Source: Posidonia oceanica (lineage: Eukaryota > Streptophyta > Magnoliopsida > Alismatales > Posidoniaceae). From it: a stretch of 64,000 nt of DNA. The position numbers were made by a program, and so were the translations under genes. Within the stretch, counting starts at the first letter, position 1. Each line of letters opens with the position of its first letter. This document shows, piece after piece, positions 33,291-43,726 of the stretch. The notes below the pieces were generated by a model. The model made no database searches and was not told the origin of the DNA. It saw only the letters and a program-made list of their open reading frames with translations. The DNA lies in contig JAZBRS010000011.1 of the NCBI GenBank assembly GCA_037176725.1, positions 9,424,001 to 9,488,000 of the forward strand. Reading direction: 5' to 3'.

Positions 33291-34650
33291 GTTGGACGCT
33301 GGGAGAGCTCGTGTCCAACACCTGCTGCAGACAGACAACACGCATGTTTTGAAAATCTATGCACTCTAACTATATGGATGCATAACAAATGCAAATGTGC
33401 AACTAAATGGGTGCTAGACATGCAGATCTAACCTAACAGAAGATTAGAGGAAGAATCAGAACAAGGAGTATGCCAAAATTAAAGATCCAAGCATGCAGGT
33501 TGTTGGACACCTGTAGGCTGGGTGTCCAATGTTAGACGCAGAGAGGCTGGCGTCCAACAAGAACAGAAGGCAGAGGGGAGAAAAGATGCATACAAGTGAT
33601 AGAGGAGAGTTGGGATCATGCATTTGGGTCACTAGGGTTGAGCATGGAGCAAGCAAGCAAGCATGGGAGGCAAAACAAAATCAAACAGGCCTTACCTGTG
33701 TTGAGTGCCAGGCCAGAGGCACAACCAGGGCGTTAGACGCGAGCTAGGTCGGCGTCCAAAGTTGGACGCCAACACCAGCAGCGTACAATGCTCTGGGAGG
33801 CACAACACACAAAAAGCATGCATAAACAAGCAAATAAATTAACTGAAATAAAAGAACAGATGCTACTGAAGCTAAACATGCATAAGAACACAGGAAGCAA
33901 GTAAATAAGCAAGATCAGGGAGGTATGCAAGCATTAAACAAACAAGAGATGAGCCAGGGCGTTGGATGCTAGAGCCAGCAGCGTCTAATGTTGGACGTTG
34001 AAGGCTCTGGCGTCCAACGACCTAGGCATGCAAACTCACCTGTTCTAAAGGTGGAGCTCAGCTCAGACCCCCACCTACATGCATGCAGATGAACCAAGGC
34101 ATGTAAGAGACTAAAAGGAGCATCCACAGCAGACATGGCAAGCATTTGATCCAAGAAGACAAGATAAAAAGAGGCATGCATGAAGGAATAGGCTTTAAAC
34201 TTGCAAAAGGAAATAGATGGCTTAAAGGAATCCTAGCAAGCCTAAGCATGGTTGCCTTAGGGGCCAGGCATCTCTAACTAGGCATGGATCACAAAATAAT
34301 ATTCAAAGATATGCATGGAGTAGGCATGGCAGCAAAGCAAAGCAAGCAGAGGCATTGGACGCTAGGTAAACCAGCGTCCAACGTTGGACGCGGCTCACCC
34401 TAGCGTCCAACGAAGGCAGAAGACAGACTGATACCAAGCATGCAAAAAGCCTTCAAACAAGCATGGAATAAGTTGATAAGCATGGTATAACATCAGAGAG
34501 AATTAAAAGGAGGCAAATAGCATATGCTTGCAAGAAGCATGCAAGGAAAAGGCATGGGAAGCATTCAAACAAGAGGAAAGCAAAGCAGGCCGTTGGACGC
34601 CGGCCTATGCCGCGTCCAACGTTGGACGCACCAACTGGTGCGCGTCCAAC
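33291..34650 (-). repeat. Hairpin module groups in the solo LTR
   Basis: Units of 29 bp at 33291-33319, 33502-33530, 33732-33760, 33761-33789, 33961-33989, 33990-34018, 34354-34382, 34383-34411 and 34592-34620, with length variants 33531-33558 (28) and 34621-34650 (30). Arms include GTTGGACGC/GCGTCCAAC, GTTGGACAC/GTGTCCAAT and GTTGGATGC/GCGTCTAAT. Paired units abut exactly. Confidence 0.92.
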
Positions 34651-35351
34651 ACACTGAACGTCCTCTTGGATGTGAATCACATCCAAAAGTAGCCAAAAAA
34701 CTTGTAAAAAGGTATGGGGACGCAGCACTATACATGCAAGGTCCTACGGTGTAGAAGACTAACCTTTTTTACGGTTTGAACCGGTGGCTTCACCTCGTTC
34801 ACCAGAGTTGGAGGTGTGTCCATGGCAGCGACTTTGGCGAGGGCGTATGAGCTACTCAGAGCACCGGAGGAGGCCGCGAAGCATCGGGGACGGAGAGGGG
34901 AGTCGCTTCTACGCTCTGGAAGTGGGAATTCTCTCTTCAGCCCTGTGTGGTGTGAGTGGCAATGGGTTGAAGGTGCTGGTTTTGTGCAAATGCTGCATGG
35001 GTTCTTGGGCTTGGCAGAGGATTTGCAGGCCGAATTGAGGCTTTGGTAGGTGCTGGCAGGTGCGGGTGAGGGTGTAGAGGCCATGTGCAATGTCAGAGGA
35101 GGGCGTGGGCATTGGCAGGAGGCCAGCGAAGGCGAGGCGATGGCTGACACAGGCGGCGGAAGTCAGGCTTGGCAGTGAGATGTGTGAGGGCTTGAAATCG
35201 GCTGAAATAGAGGAGATGGGTAGTAAGTGAGGCTTGGAAGGTAGTGGATGGCGCGGAGTGGAGGAAGGGACGGGTAGTAAGTGTGGGGAGGCGGTGGAGT
35301 GGACAGGCGGTGAGCCGAAGGGGGCGGAGCTGCCGCTGCTGCACTCGAGTC

Positions 35352-35467
35352 GTTGGACGCCAGACCAGAGCGCGTCCAACGTTGGACGCCAGACTAGAGC
35401 ACGTCCAACGTTGGACGCTAGCACAGGCCGCATCCAACGTTGGACGTTGCCTGTTCCAGCGTCCAAC
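35352..35467 (-). repeat. Four-unit 29-bp hairpin array (solo LTR)
   Basis: Units 35352-35380, 35381-35409, 35410-35438 and 35439-35467, each 9-bp arm, 11-base loop, 9-bp arm, with no spacer. Arms: GTTGGACGC with GCGTCCAAC, ACGTCCAAC and GCATCCAAC, and GTTGGACGT with GCGTCCAAC. Loops are all different. This is the longest regular run in the window. Confidence 0.95.
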
Positions 35468-35687
35468 ACACTCAGGTGGCATAAGCTGCAAATGGGCTTA
35501 GGTTTGGGCCTAGAAGTGTTGTAAAAATTGCAAGAAGGCTTGGTAAAGGCTTCTAGGGTTTAGGTGAGGTTTTGGGTTTGGAAATGGGCTAAAAAATGGG
35601 TTAGAAAAGGGAATGCCAATCCAGAGACCACACGAGCCTGCAAAAGAGAACTACCAACTTCCAGGCTGTCAGAATGGGGTGTCTACA

Positions 35688-35692
35688 GCAGG
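35688..35692. repeat. Target-site duplication, right copy (GCAGG)
   Basis: Identical to 32327-32331; proves a 5-bp staggered integration for the solo LTR. Confidence 0.92.
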
Positions 35693-35710
35693 AATGCTAA
35701 TGACCGCTCC

Positions 35711-36298
35711 TTAGTATTTGAATTTTAGCATTTGATGAACTGAAGATGCTACGGCCCCGACCTCTGCTAGCCAAGACCTCCCTAGGATGAGTGGCTCGAG
35801 GACTTCTTCCTTCATAATGATCATCGAAGTGATACTGGTGAAAGGACTGACTGTGATTTTCATGGGCATTGTCCCTAGTGCCAATTTCTCCTTCTGATCA
35901 AACCCAGTGCACATAAAAAGGGTTCTATCTAGCTCATCTTCGTTTAGCCCTAAGCTCTGGAGTGTGGAGAGAGAACTGAGGCTTCGGCTTACTCCAGTGT
36001 CAACTAATACTCCTTGCAGCACATGGTCATTGATGCCCACTGTGATGACAAGCGGTAGCTCTTGCTTATGTGGGGGCGGAAGCTCCGAATCTTTGAAGAC
36101 TATATTTTCTCGTTCAAATTGCTGATTGGCTTTTTGAACTTTGCTTTCTTCCTTCATATCATCTTGTGGTCTCTCCACTACTGCTGTGAGGTTGAATTGG
36201 CTAAGGAGATCTTTCATTGTTAGCCCCTCGTCTGCCTTGCTGCCCCAATCATTATCTGAGATTATTCCCCAATGATCAGCTTGGTTGTCCCAGTTCAC
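35711..36298 (-). pseudogene. First aspartic-protease-like domain (element D)
   Basis: Downstream of gag in the same frame. ELPLVITVGINDHVLQGVLVDTGVSRSLSS carries a standard D-T-G active site, followed by LQSLGLNEDEL and EPLILGRSWLAEVGAVASSVHQMLKF, the family's second conserved block (LGR-W). A TAA at 35711 ends the open part, after which the same frame leads through the solo LTR site into the second protease-like domain. It could be the working protease, with the second one decayed, or the reverse. Confidence 0.8.
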
Positions 36299-37268
36299 TT
36301 TTGGTATGGCATGGTTGTCCCAGTCTTTTAATGTTAGCAGATTAGGGAGTTGTTCGTCCTAGAATGCCATGACTTGGTGCTTAGGGAGAGGATCATTGTA
36401 GACCTGTTGAGACGTCCCAGTCTGTTTCCTCTGTTTGGCTCTTTTTACCAGGACGTCCTATTCAAATACATCTGCCTTTACCATGTCATAGACTGTGTCT
36501 CTGAAAGTCCAACAGTCATTGATGTTGTGACCATGTACTCTATGGAATGGGCAATATTTGCTCTGGTCACAATTTGGTAATTCAGGCCTGGCTGCTGGCG
36601 GGAGTTCAATTGCTTTTGCATCCTCTAGCTCTATGAACATATCTGCCAGTGTGATCGGTAGAGGAGGGTAATGGTCTCTTCTTATCCTTTTGCGTGGCAA
36701 TAGTTGCAGAGGGGGAACATTGTGATAACCACCCCCGTTCCCACTGTTGTTGTGAGGATTTCTGGTGTTGGCCTGGTTATTTTGATTGCCCCTAATCCAT
36801 TGCTGCCGGGGAGCATTCCACATAGGGCGGATTTGCTGCTAGGGAGAAGGGTTATTCCAGGCCTACTGTTGCTGAGGAGGGCGGCTCCATGCTTGCTGTT
36901 GCTGAGGAAGAGGGTGGCTCCATGCTTGTTGTTGCTGCGGAGTGTGGCTCCATGCTTGGTGTTGCTGAGGAAGAGGGCTCCAGGTTGGCTGTTGTGAAGG
37001 AGGGTGGCTCCAGGTTGGCTATTGTGAAGCTTGTATAACCCTTTGTTTGGATGGCCTAGGTGCGGAGCCCATCTTGTTGACGACTCCAATCACGCCCTCT
37101 ACTACCTATGTTTCCCGGTTCTTCTTGGGCTCCTCCATGAATTCATGCAGATTTTCTTTAACGGAGGCTGCCACTTCATACAAGGCCGTTACATTGGGAC
37201 AGTAGGCATTCACGAGTCCCTTTTTCATCGATCCAGTGGTGTTTGCAATGAGAGTCTGGACCACCTGT
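36299..37268 (-). pseudogene. gag C-terminal part (element D)
   Basis: From the B junction at 37268: VVQTLIANTTGSMKKGLVNAYCPNV, a linker, then five to six copies of a Gln-rich unit of the form QQQQAWSHP (about 37020-36860), then LPPAARPELPNCDQSKYCPFHRVHGHNINDCWTF, a C-H-H-C-like finger (CPFHRVHGHNINDC) typical of Tat gag ends. Stops in the same frame lie at 37106, about 37019, 36863, 36838, 36458 and 36357, nearly all TAG. N-terminal gag lies beyond element B, outside the window. Confidence 0.82.
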
Positions 37269-37489
37269 TGTAGACACCCCATTCTGACAGCCTGGAAGTT
37301 GGTTGTTTTCTCTTGCAGGCTCATGTGGACTCTGGAATGGCGCTCCTTTTTTCTAACCCATCTTCCAACCCAAAACCAAGCCTAAAACCTTATCCAAACC
37401 TCCAAGCCTTGACCCAAGCCTTTTCACATTTTTTAAAACCCTTCTAGGCCCAAGCCCAAGCCCATTTGCAGCATTTGCCAACTGAGCAT

Positions 37490-37576
37490 GTTGTACGCTA
37501 GCGTAGGCAGCGTCCAACGTTGGACGTGCCTTATGCTAGCGTGCAACGTTGGACGCCTCCTGCTTCAGCATCCAAC
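37490..37576 (+). repeat. Three-unit 29-bp hairpin array (B 5' LTR)
   Basis: Units 37490-37518 (GTTGTACGC/GCGTCCAAC), 37519-37547 (GTTGGACGT/GCGTGCAAC) and 37548-37576 (GTTGGACGC/GCATCCAAC). The matching array in the 3' LTR is at 63222-63308. Confidence 0.93.
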
Positions 37577-38293
37577 GGCTCGATTGCAGCAGCGACTGCT
37601 CCGCCCCCTTCGGCTCACCGCCCATCCACTCTACTGCCTCCTCGCACTTACTACCCGTCCCTTCCCACACTCCATGCCATCCACTACCTTCCAAGGCCGA
37701 GTTACTAGCCATCCCTTCCTCCTCAGTGCCGATTCAGCTCTCTCGGCCCTCACTGCCACCTGCTGACTTCTGCCGCCCGCACCTGCCACTGCCGCGACTT
37801 TGCTGGCCCTTTGACAACTCCCATGCCCCCTCCTGACATTCCTCGTGGCTTCCCCACACCTAGAAGCACCTGCCATCACCTGCCATCACCTGCCATCACC
37901 TGCAATCACCTGAATTCCTCTGCAAACTCTGACCCAATGCACCAGAACCCATGCTCCAGCTGAACAAAACAGCAAGTTCGCGCCCTTCCAGCACTCACCA
38001 CACGAAGCCTAGAGAGAATTCGCCACCTCTAGAGCGTAGAGTGAACTCCCATCTCCGTCCTTGACCTTTCGCTGACCCTTCTGGTACTTCCAGCAGCCCG
38101 CGCAAGCTCGCCGGAGTAGCCTCTGCCACGACATCTGTAGCATCGGTGACCAAGGTGGAACCGCCGTTCCAAGCCGCCAAAAGGTAAGTTTCCCATCCCC
38201 TAGGCTCATGCATGCTAGGTAGCTTGTTTCCATGCACTTTCATGATATTTTGAATCCTTTTGGCCGTAATTTGTGGCCAAAAGGAAGTTCAGT

Positions 38294-39672
38294 GTTGGAC
38301 GCACTAGCTGGTGTGTCCAACGTTGGACGCGGCATAGGCCAGCGTCCAACACCCTACTTTCCTCTACTCTTGTTCTAATGCTCTCCATGCTTTGCTATTG
38401 TTCTTTCTTTTTGTGAATCCATGCTGCATGCTTCCTTACATGTCTTCTGATGTTATGCCATGCCTATTTGCTTGTTCTATGCTTGCTTGAATCATCTTTG
38501 CATGCTCTAAGTTCATTCTGCCATTTGCCTGCATTGGACGCCTGGGTGAGCCGTGTCCAACATTGGACGCTGGTTCACTTAGCGTCCAACACCTCTGTTA
38601 GCTGTAGCTTACTGCCATGCTTACACCTTGCTTCCTTTTGATGTCTATGCATGATCTGTGTATGCTTAGAAATACCTGGCCTCTATGGCAACCATGCTTA
38701 AGCTTTCTTCTCTTTCTTAAGTTGCATGCTATTTTCTATGAGTTTTTACCTATTTACTCTTATGCATGTCCTTCCTCTCTTACTTTCCATGAGTTATATG
38801 CTTGCTGTAGGTGTTTCTTTCTTGCTCTGGCATGTCTTAGTGGTTTGCATGCATATAGGTGGGGTTTAGAGCTGAGCTCCCCCTTAGCACAGGTAGGTCT
38901 GCATGCTGTGGTCGTTGGACGCCAGAGGCTTCAATGTCCAACGTTGGATGCTGCTGTCTCCAGCGTCTAACGTCCCAGTCCCTCTTTTTGCTGTTTAAAG
39001 CTTGCATGATGTCCTGATCTATTTCTTTGCATGTCTTCTGTGTTTGCTTGCTTGTCTAGCCTCAGTAGCAATTGTTCTTCAGCTTTCATAGATCGTTTGC
39101 TAATTTTATGCAAGTCTCTTGTGTGTTTGTGCCTCCCAGGGCGTTGTACGCTGCTGGTGCAGGCGTCCAATATTGGACGCTGGCTTAGCTCGTGTCCAAC
39201 ATTCTGGTTGTGCCTCTGGCCTGGCACATGCTGCAGTTGGTAAGTTTCTGGCTTTTTGTGTGATCCCATGCTTGTACGCTCATTCTGTGCTTATCTCCAA
39301 TAACCCAAATGCATGATCCCTATTTTTATTTGTCATTTGTATGTTTTTTTTGTCTTGCTGTCTTCTGGCCTATGTTAGACGCCTGTCCCTCTAGCGTCTA
39401 ACGTTGGACGCCATGCTTACAGGCGTCCAACACCCTGCTTGCTTTGATCCTTGATCCTAGCTTGCCCCTTGCTCTGATTCCTCCTCTGATCCTCTGTTAG
39501 GTTAGTCTTGCATGTCATGCACCCATTTAACTGCATTTCTGCATCTGTACTGCATCCATATAGCTAGAATGCATTGTTTTCTAAAAACTTGCATGCTGTC
39601 TACCTCCAGCAGTTGTTGGACGCCAGCAGTGGCAGCGTCCAACGTTGGACGCCGCTGTTGCCAGCGTCCAAC
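38294..39672 (+). repeat. Six paired hairpin modules (B 5' LTR)
   Basis: Pairs at 38294-38350, 38533-38590, 38914-38971, 39143-39200, 39374-39431 and 39615-39672. Each pair is two abutting 29-bp units (one unit is 28). Examples: 39374 GTTAGACGC/GCGTCTAAC beside GTTGGACGC/GCGTCCAAC; 39143 GTTGTACGC/GCGTCCAAT. Pairs are spaced 170-325 bp apart. Sequence between the pairs is TGC-rich and unremarkable. Confidence 0.93.
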
Positions 39673-40380
39673 ACTTGCAGTTGGCTTGACTCAATTTCAA
39701 AGCGCTGGTTTTGCTTTCTTCGCCGTTTTCCATGTTTTATTGCTGCTTATGCTTGCTGCTACCCCCATGCATGTTGTCCAACCCCTGTTTTGATTTTGCA
39801 CCTCGTTTTCGCATCGATTTCCGCACTCCTGCATTGTTTTCCGTGCCTTGCATCGTTTTCCGTGCTTTTGCCTCATTTTCCGCACCTGCTTTGCTTTATT
39901 ACTTGCATGTCATTTGCATTGCCTGGTTTTCCCCGCAGCTTTGTTTTATCGCCTGCATTCGCATTAGGGCTATGATGCTTACTGCCTAGGAGTTCTCACG
40001 AACCAAGGTTCGCCCAGTTCGGAACACTAGCAGCACTGCTGAGTACATAGATAGCACGTTTATTTCCCATGCATAGCAAGTAGGCATTCATTGCATTTAG
40101 ACATTAGGCTAGCACTTCCCTGCATTAGCGCGAGATTGCCTAAGAAAGACCGACTCTCGGACGTATCGGGGTGCCTAACACCTTCCCCATGCGTAACAGA
40201 AGTCCTTCCCTTTCTCTTGGCTCGCATCGACCTTTCCTTTATCCTAGGCATGAGTTATAGCGTAGCATAGCATGGCTTAGCATTACATTGCATCCCTTTG
40301 CCCCCTCTTTGCATCCCATTTTGCATGTCTTTTCATGCTTTACCCTCGGTTTTCCTTGTCTTCCAATTCAATAGACCTGG

Positions 40381-40390
40381 TGGCGACTCT
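40381..40390 (+). other. Primer-site-like decamer inside the LTR
   Basis: TGGCGACTCT, near-identical to the first ten bases of the tRNA-Arg primer site, 160 bp before the LTR end. The same motif stands at the equivalent place in the LTRs of F (5367-5376), solo (32483-32492) and C (55421-55430). Confidence 0.6.
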
Positions 40391-40542
40391 AATTTTGTCT
40401 TATCATTTCTTTTCTTTTCTTTTGCCAGCGTTTCCGAGTCGAGTTTCTTCCCTTGGATCCTGCCGCATATAGTGAACCTATTTTGATCGGTGCACGTGAG
40501 CTTTGGTATCGTGCATGGACGATCAGAATTCAGGAACTACAG

Positions 40543-40562
40543 TGGTGACTCCGCTGGGGAGC
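40543..40562 (+). other. Primer-binding site, tRNA-Arg type (element B)
   Basis: TGGTGACTCCGCTGGGGA and two more bases, the complement of a plant tRNA-Arg 3' end with one G-T wobble at base 4. One base separates it from the LTR end. Confidence 0.9.
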
Positions 40563-41686
40563 AGTACTCTGGCTTTCACCTTGGCCTTCTCGCCTCTTGC
40601 TTTTGTGTTTTGCTTGCCTTTTGCTTTTGCCTGCCTTACCTGCTTACCTGCTCGCTTGTTTATTTACCTGCTTTATGCCATGATTACTTGCACTGCTTTG
40701 TTTACCTGCATCACATGTCTAAATACTTGCTTGGCACACCATGCATGCCTTTTGAATGATGAATGCTTCCTTTTACACCAATGCAATGCCACTGCACCTA
40801 CACATGCTATGCATACCTGCCTTTTGCTATGATAAGTGTTTTTTCCCTTCACTATCATGCTCACACACACATACACATGCCATGCCCATGCCTTTTGCAA
40901 TGATGTGTTCTGTCTACTTGCCATGATTGGGTGATTTTCTTCCGCTTTTGCATTAAGCCTAAGGACAATTAGAGACTGATTGCTTCCCCCATGGCTAACT
41001 AAAAACAGCAAGTAAAAAGAACCTCTAGGAGCAACTAGAGACTGCAACACACCTGCACCCCCTTGAGTTAATAAAATGCGCAAGATAAAATGCGAAGCAT
41101 TTGCATAAAGCATCATGTAGGGCATGCATTCTTCTCATCTGAGTCCACCTATAGTCTGAGAAGGATAGTCCCGGTCTCTTGCCCCCAACGCTTTGGCGTG
41201 GTGTAAGTAGATCGGTCTATCCCCTCTTGTCAGGAGGTCGCATCGGTGTTAGTAGAGGGTACCACCCATGCTTCTGGCAGGGTCAAGGCCACCTATGCAC
41301 CACTACGTCACCACCTGAGCTTTGGGCCGGGTTTAAGACGTGGGACCTGCTTTTTTCTAGCCTGAGTCGGCGACCTGTACACCCATGAGCCTCCGAAGTA
41401 GACTGCCTACTAGGACACCCTAGATTGGTGAGGGAGAGCATGCTAGAAAGCATCCATCTGCATTCATATCATACATCAAAGCACTTGCAACTTTACTTTC
41501 GGGTTCTAATCCCTTGTTATTTGTTTGCCTTTCGCGCAGAGGTCAGTCAGCTAGTTCCTTAGCTGGGGCTTGAGTACCTTCTCTTACTGACGCCCCTGTT
41601 GCGACCCCTGCTTCCGATCATCTCCCCCTTCTGAGCTGCTTCACTTTCGCGAACATAGCTCCTCCTAGGATTTGCCCTCTTGCCCC
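40563..41686 (+). other. Untranslated leader of element B
   Basis: No coding signal. The part 41149-41400 matches the F leader. CCTGC and TGCAT repeats are frequent. Confidence 0.7.
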
Positions 41687-43726
41687 TTGCCGTAGCCCTG
41701 TGATCACCCGTTCTCGGTCAGCGATGGCCCAGTTTGTTGGTGACTCCCAGGTCACTGTTGCCCCGAAGGTGGCCCCTCTTTCGGTCCCTTCGGCTCCCAC
41801 ATTGACCCCCCTGTGCCAGCGTCCCCTTCTCTGGTACAGCTGCCTCCCTCTTATTCTGTGGGGTAGTGGCAGGCTCAGCCGGACCCGGTTGCCGGGATTG
41901 TCTTGGTAACCGCCGCCCGCGCTCTGGAGACACTGTTGACTCCTCCTCCCCAGGGTAGTGTCACTTTTGACACCCACCCTGCTGTGGCGAATCTCACCTT
42001 AGGACCTCTGCCTTTTGGACAATCTGTGTCCCAACTACTTGATTCTGGTCCCCTACCGATCCTGCAACTCAGCATACCTACTGACGGGTCCCCTGAGATG
42101 TAGTATCAGCAGCTGATGGAGACTGCCCAGAGACTGCAGGGCGTGGCTCTATCTCTCCGCCCCTCATTCACTCCTACTGCTCCCGAGGCTCCGCTGCGAC
42201 CCGCTCTCGCATCACAGGCATTCCCTTCTGCTCCCCCGCCTAGACCATCGCCTCAGCTACTCACTGCTCAGACGATAGGGGCCCAGCTTCCGCCTCCTGC
42301 ATATGCACAACACCCTGCACAGCATCCTCCTCTAGCACCTAGTGGTCAGTCCTTAGGACTAGTCGGAGTGCAGTATCGCTCTGGCCCGCAGCCCAGCACC
42401 ATGTCGGTGCAGCAACTGACGCTCCAGCACTCTGCATCACCTGTTACTCAGCATGCTAGTTATTCATACCCCCTGCATCAGCAATACCCTACCCCTGCAT
42501 ACATGCCAGCACACACAACACACCTGCACGAATACATCTCCCATCCCGTCGCTCCACCAGGCGATGTGATGGTTGACCTAGAGGAGCACCTTGGTGCGTC
42601 CTATGCGGCGTATGTGGCCCCTGCCCCTGCTGTACCACCTCCTTTGGCAGTAGCTCCAAAATCTAACGACGACAGGTTCGCCGTTCTGGAGAAAGCACTT
42701 CAACAAGTGCAGGGTACAGACAACCAGTCTTACCAGTTCCAGGACCTCTGTTACTTCCCAAGGGCGGTGCTCCCACCGAAGTTCTGCATCCCGGTATTTG
42801 AAAAATATAATGGTAGACTCTGTCCTATAGCACATCTGAAGGCGTACTGTGGAGATCTCGCTCAGCTCCAGGCTGACGAGAGGTTGCTAATCCGCTTGTT
42901 CCAAAAAAGTCTAAGTGGCCCTGCGCTCAAGTGGTTCACCTCACTTGATATGGCCAACATCAAGACGTGGAACGACCTTAGCCAGGCGTTCCTGGGACAA
43001 TACTCCTTCAACCTGGACCTAGTCCCTAAGCACGCGGACCTGGTCGCATTAATGCAGAACCCCGGCGAGCCGTTTAGGGAGTATGTCGGCCGCTGGCGTG
43101 CACTCGCTTCGCAGGTTCGAGACGGACCCTCTGATGAGGAGTCCCTCGAGATTGTGATCAAGGGTGAGCAGCCTGCTGTCGGGGCTCTGCTCAGCATTCA
43201 ACCTGTCACAACCTTCATTGCACTGATTTGGGCTGGCACCCGCATGGAGAGTTCGCTACGGAGTGGCAACTTCCCAGCACTCTCTGCGTTTGCCAAGCAG
43301 GCAACCACCAGCAGCAACAGCAACAACACCAGCAGCAACACCAGCAGCAACAGCAGTGGTACCACCAGCAGCCGACCCAAGAAGGACTCTCCGAAACCTA
43401 CTGTTGCCTACGTCGACCCCGCGCCCGTGCCTGTTCAGCTGGCGGTTTGGCCTCCTCCAAATCAAGTAGTATATGCACCAACACCTAGAGCACCTCCTAC
43501 ACCACAAATCACCACCACCGCCCAACCGGTGTATCCTGTCACACCGGCCCGGCAAGCACAGCCCCAGGGGCAAAAGCGACCACGGTGTCAATTCACCCCA
43601 CTAGTGGAGCCGCTGAGCACCGTCCTCCCCAAGGTTGCAACATTTCTGAGGTTTCCCGAGGCTCGCCTGCTGCCAAATCCACTTCCGCATTGGCACAAGG
43701 CGCACCTCTTTTGCGACTTTCATCGG
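41687..43726 (+). pseudogene. gag polyprotein cut before its zinc finger (element B)
   Basis: The start lies near 41690-41725, with TRSRSAMAQ; the first 130 codons contain a frameshift and TAGs (one at 42101). From 42116 the frame is open for 537 codons: a Pro-rich region, then the capsid core DRFAVLEKALQQVQG, FPRAVLPPKFCIPVFEKYNG, KSLSGPALKWFTSL, WNDLSQAFLGQYSFN and PGEPFREYVGRWRALA, a Gln/Ser/Thr-rich linker from CAG/CAA repeats, and RPRCQFTPLVEPLSTVLPK near the C-terminus. It ends at CDFHR, exactly where the Cys/His finger would follow. There the sequence passes into integrase of element C, so the rest of gag, protease and RT are deleted. Confidence 0.88.

Larger units (their letters stand above)
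32332..35687 (-). repeat. Solo LTR of the B family (3356 bp)
   Basis: Minus-strand ends are TGTAGACACCCC at 35687 and ACTACA at 32332. The start (ATTCTGACAGCCTGGAAGTTGG) and end match the B 5' LTR. It is flanked by 5-bp duplications, with D protease sequence on both sides, so it is an insertion into D that later lost its internal part by LTR-LTR recombination. It holds seven groups of hairpin modules and many short chance frames (cysteine- and phenylalanine-rich), none recognisable. An R/U5 block near 32676-32925 is shared with B, C and F. Confidence 0.93.
14816..37268 (-). mobile_element. Element D: large Tat-lineage retrotransposon with three antisense genes
   Basis: The element reads leftwards from gag (cut at 37268 by element B) through two protease-like domains, G-patch, RT, two RNase H domains and integrase, then a 10-kb non-coding zone with three plus-strand genes, a polypurine tract and a truncated 3' LTR. 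A second, archaeal-type RNase H and extra ORFs are known marks of the Tat lineage. A foreign solo LTR (32332-35687) interrupts it. Without that, the internal region in this window is about 17.8 kb. Its 5' LTR and gag start should lie beyond element B. Confidence 0.85.
37269..40541 (+). repeat. 5' LTR of element B (3273 bp)
   Basis: TGTAGACACCCC at the start, GAACTACA at the end, one base before the primer site. Seven hairpin groups lie between 37490 and 39672. Blocks at 39967-40060 and 40140-40210 (GGTGCCTAACACCTTCCCC and surroundings) recur in the LTRs of C, F and the solo LTR although the first kilobases of F and C are unrelated to B. Frames inside are chance. Confidence 0.92.

Noticed and set aside
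33291..35467. Regular 28/29-bp palindromic repeats that recall a CRISPR array
   Set aside because: Units abut without unique spacers, the loops rather than spacers vary, they lie inside LTRs, and the context is a plant genome without cas genes.
32893..35524. Many Phe/Cys-rich or Pro-rich frames of 65-186 codons
   Set aside because: Inside the solo LTR; similar chance frames occur in the B LTR with different breaks; no homology.
40820..41200. Possible host gene in the B leader (frame of 150 codons, minus strand)
   Set aside because: Located between primer site and gag, antisense, no domain, and not kept in the F leader.
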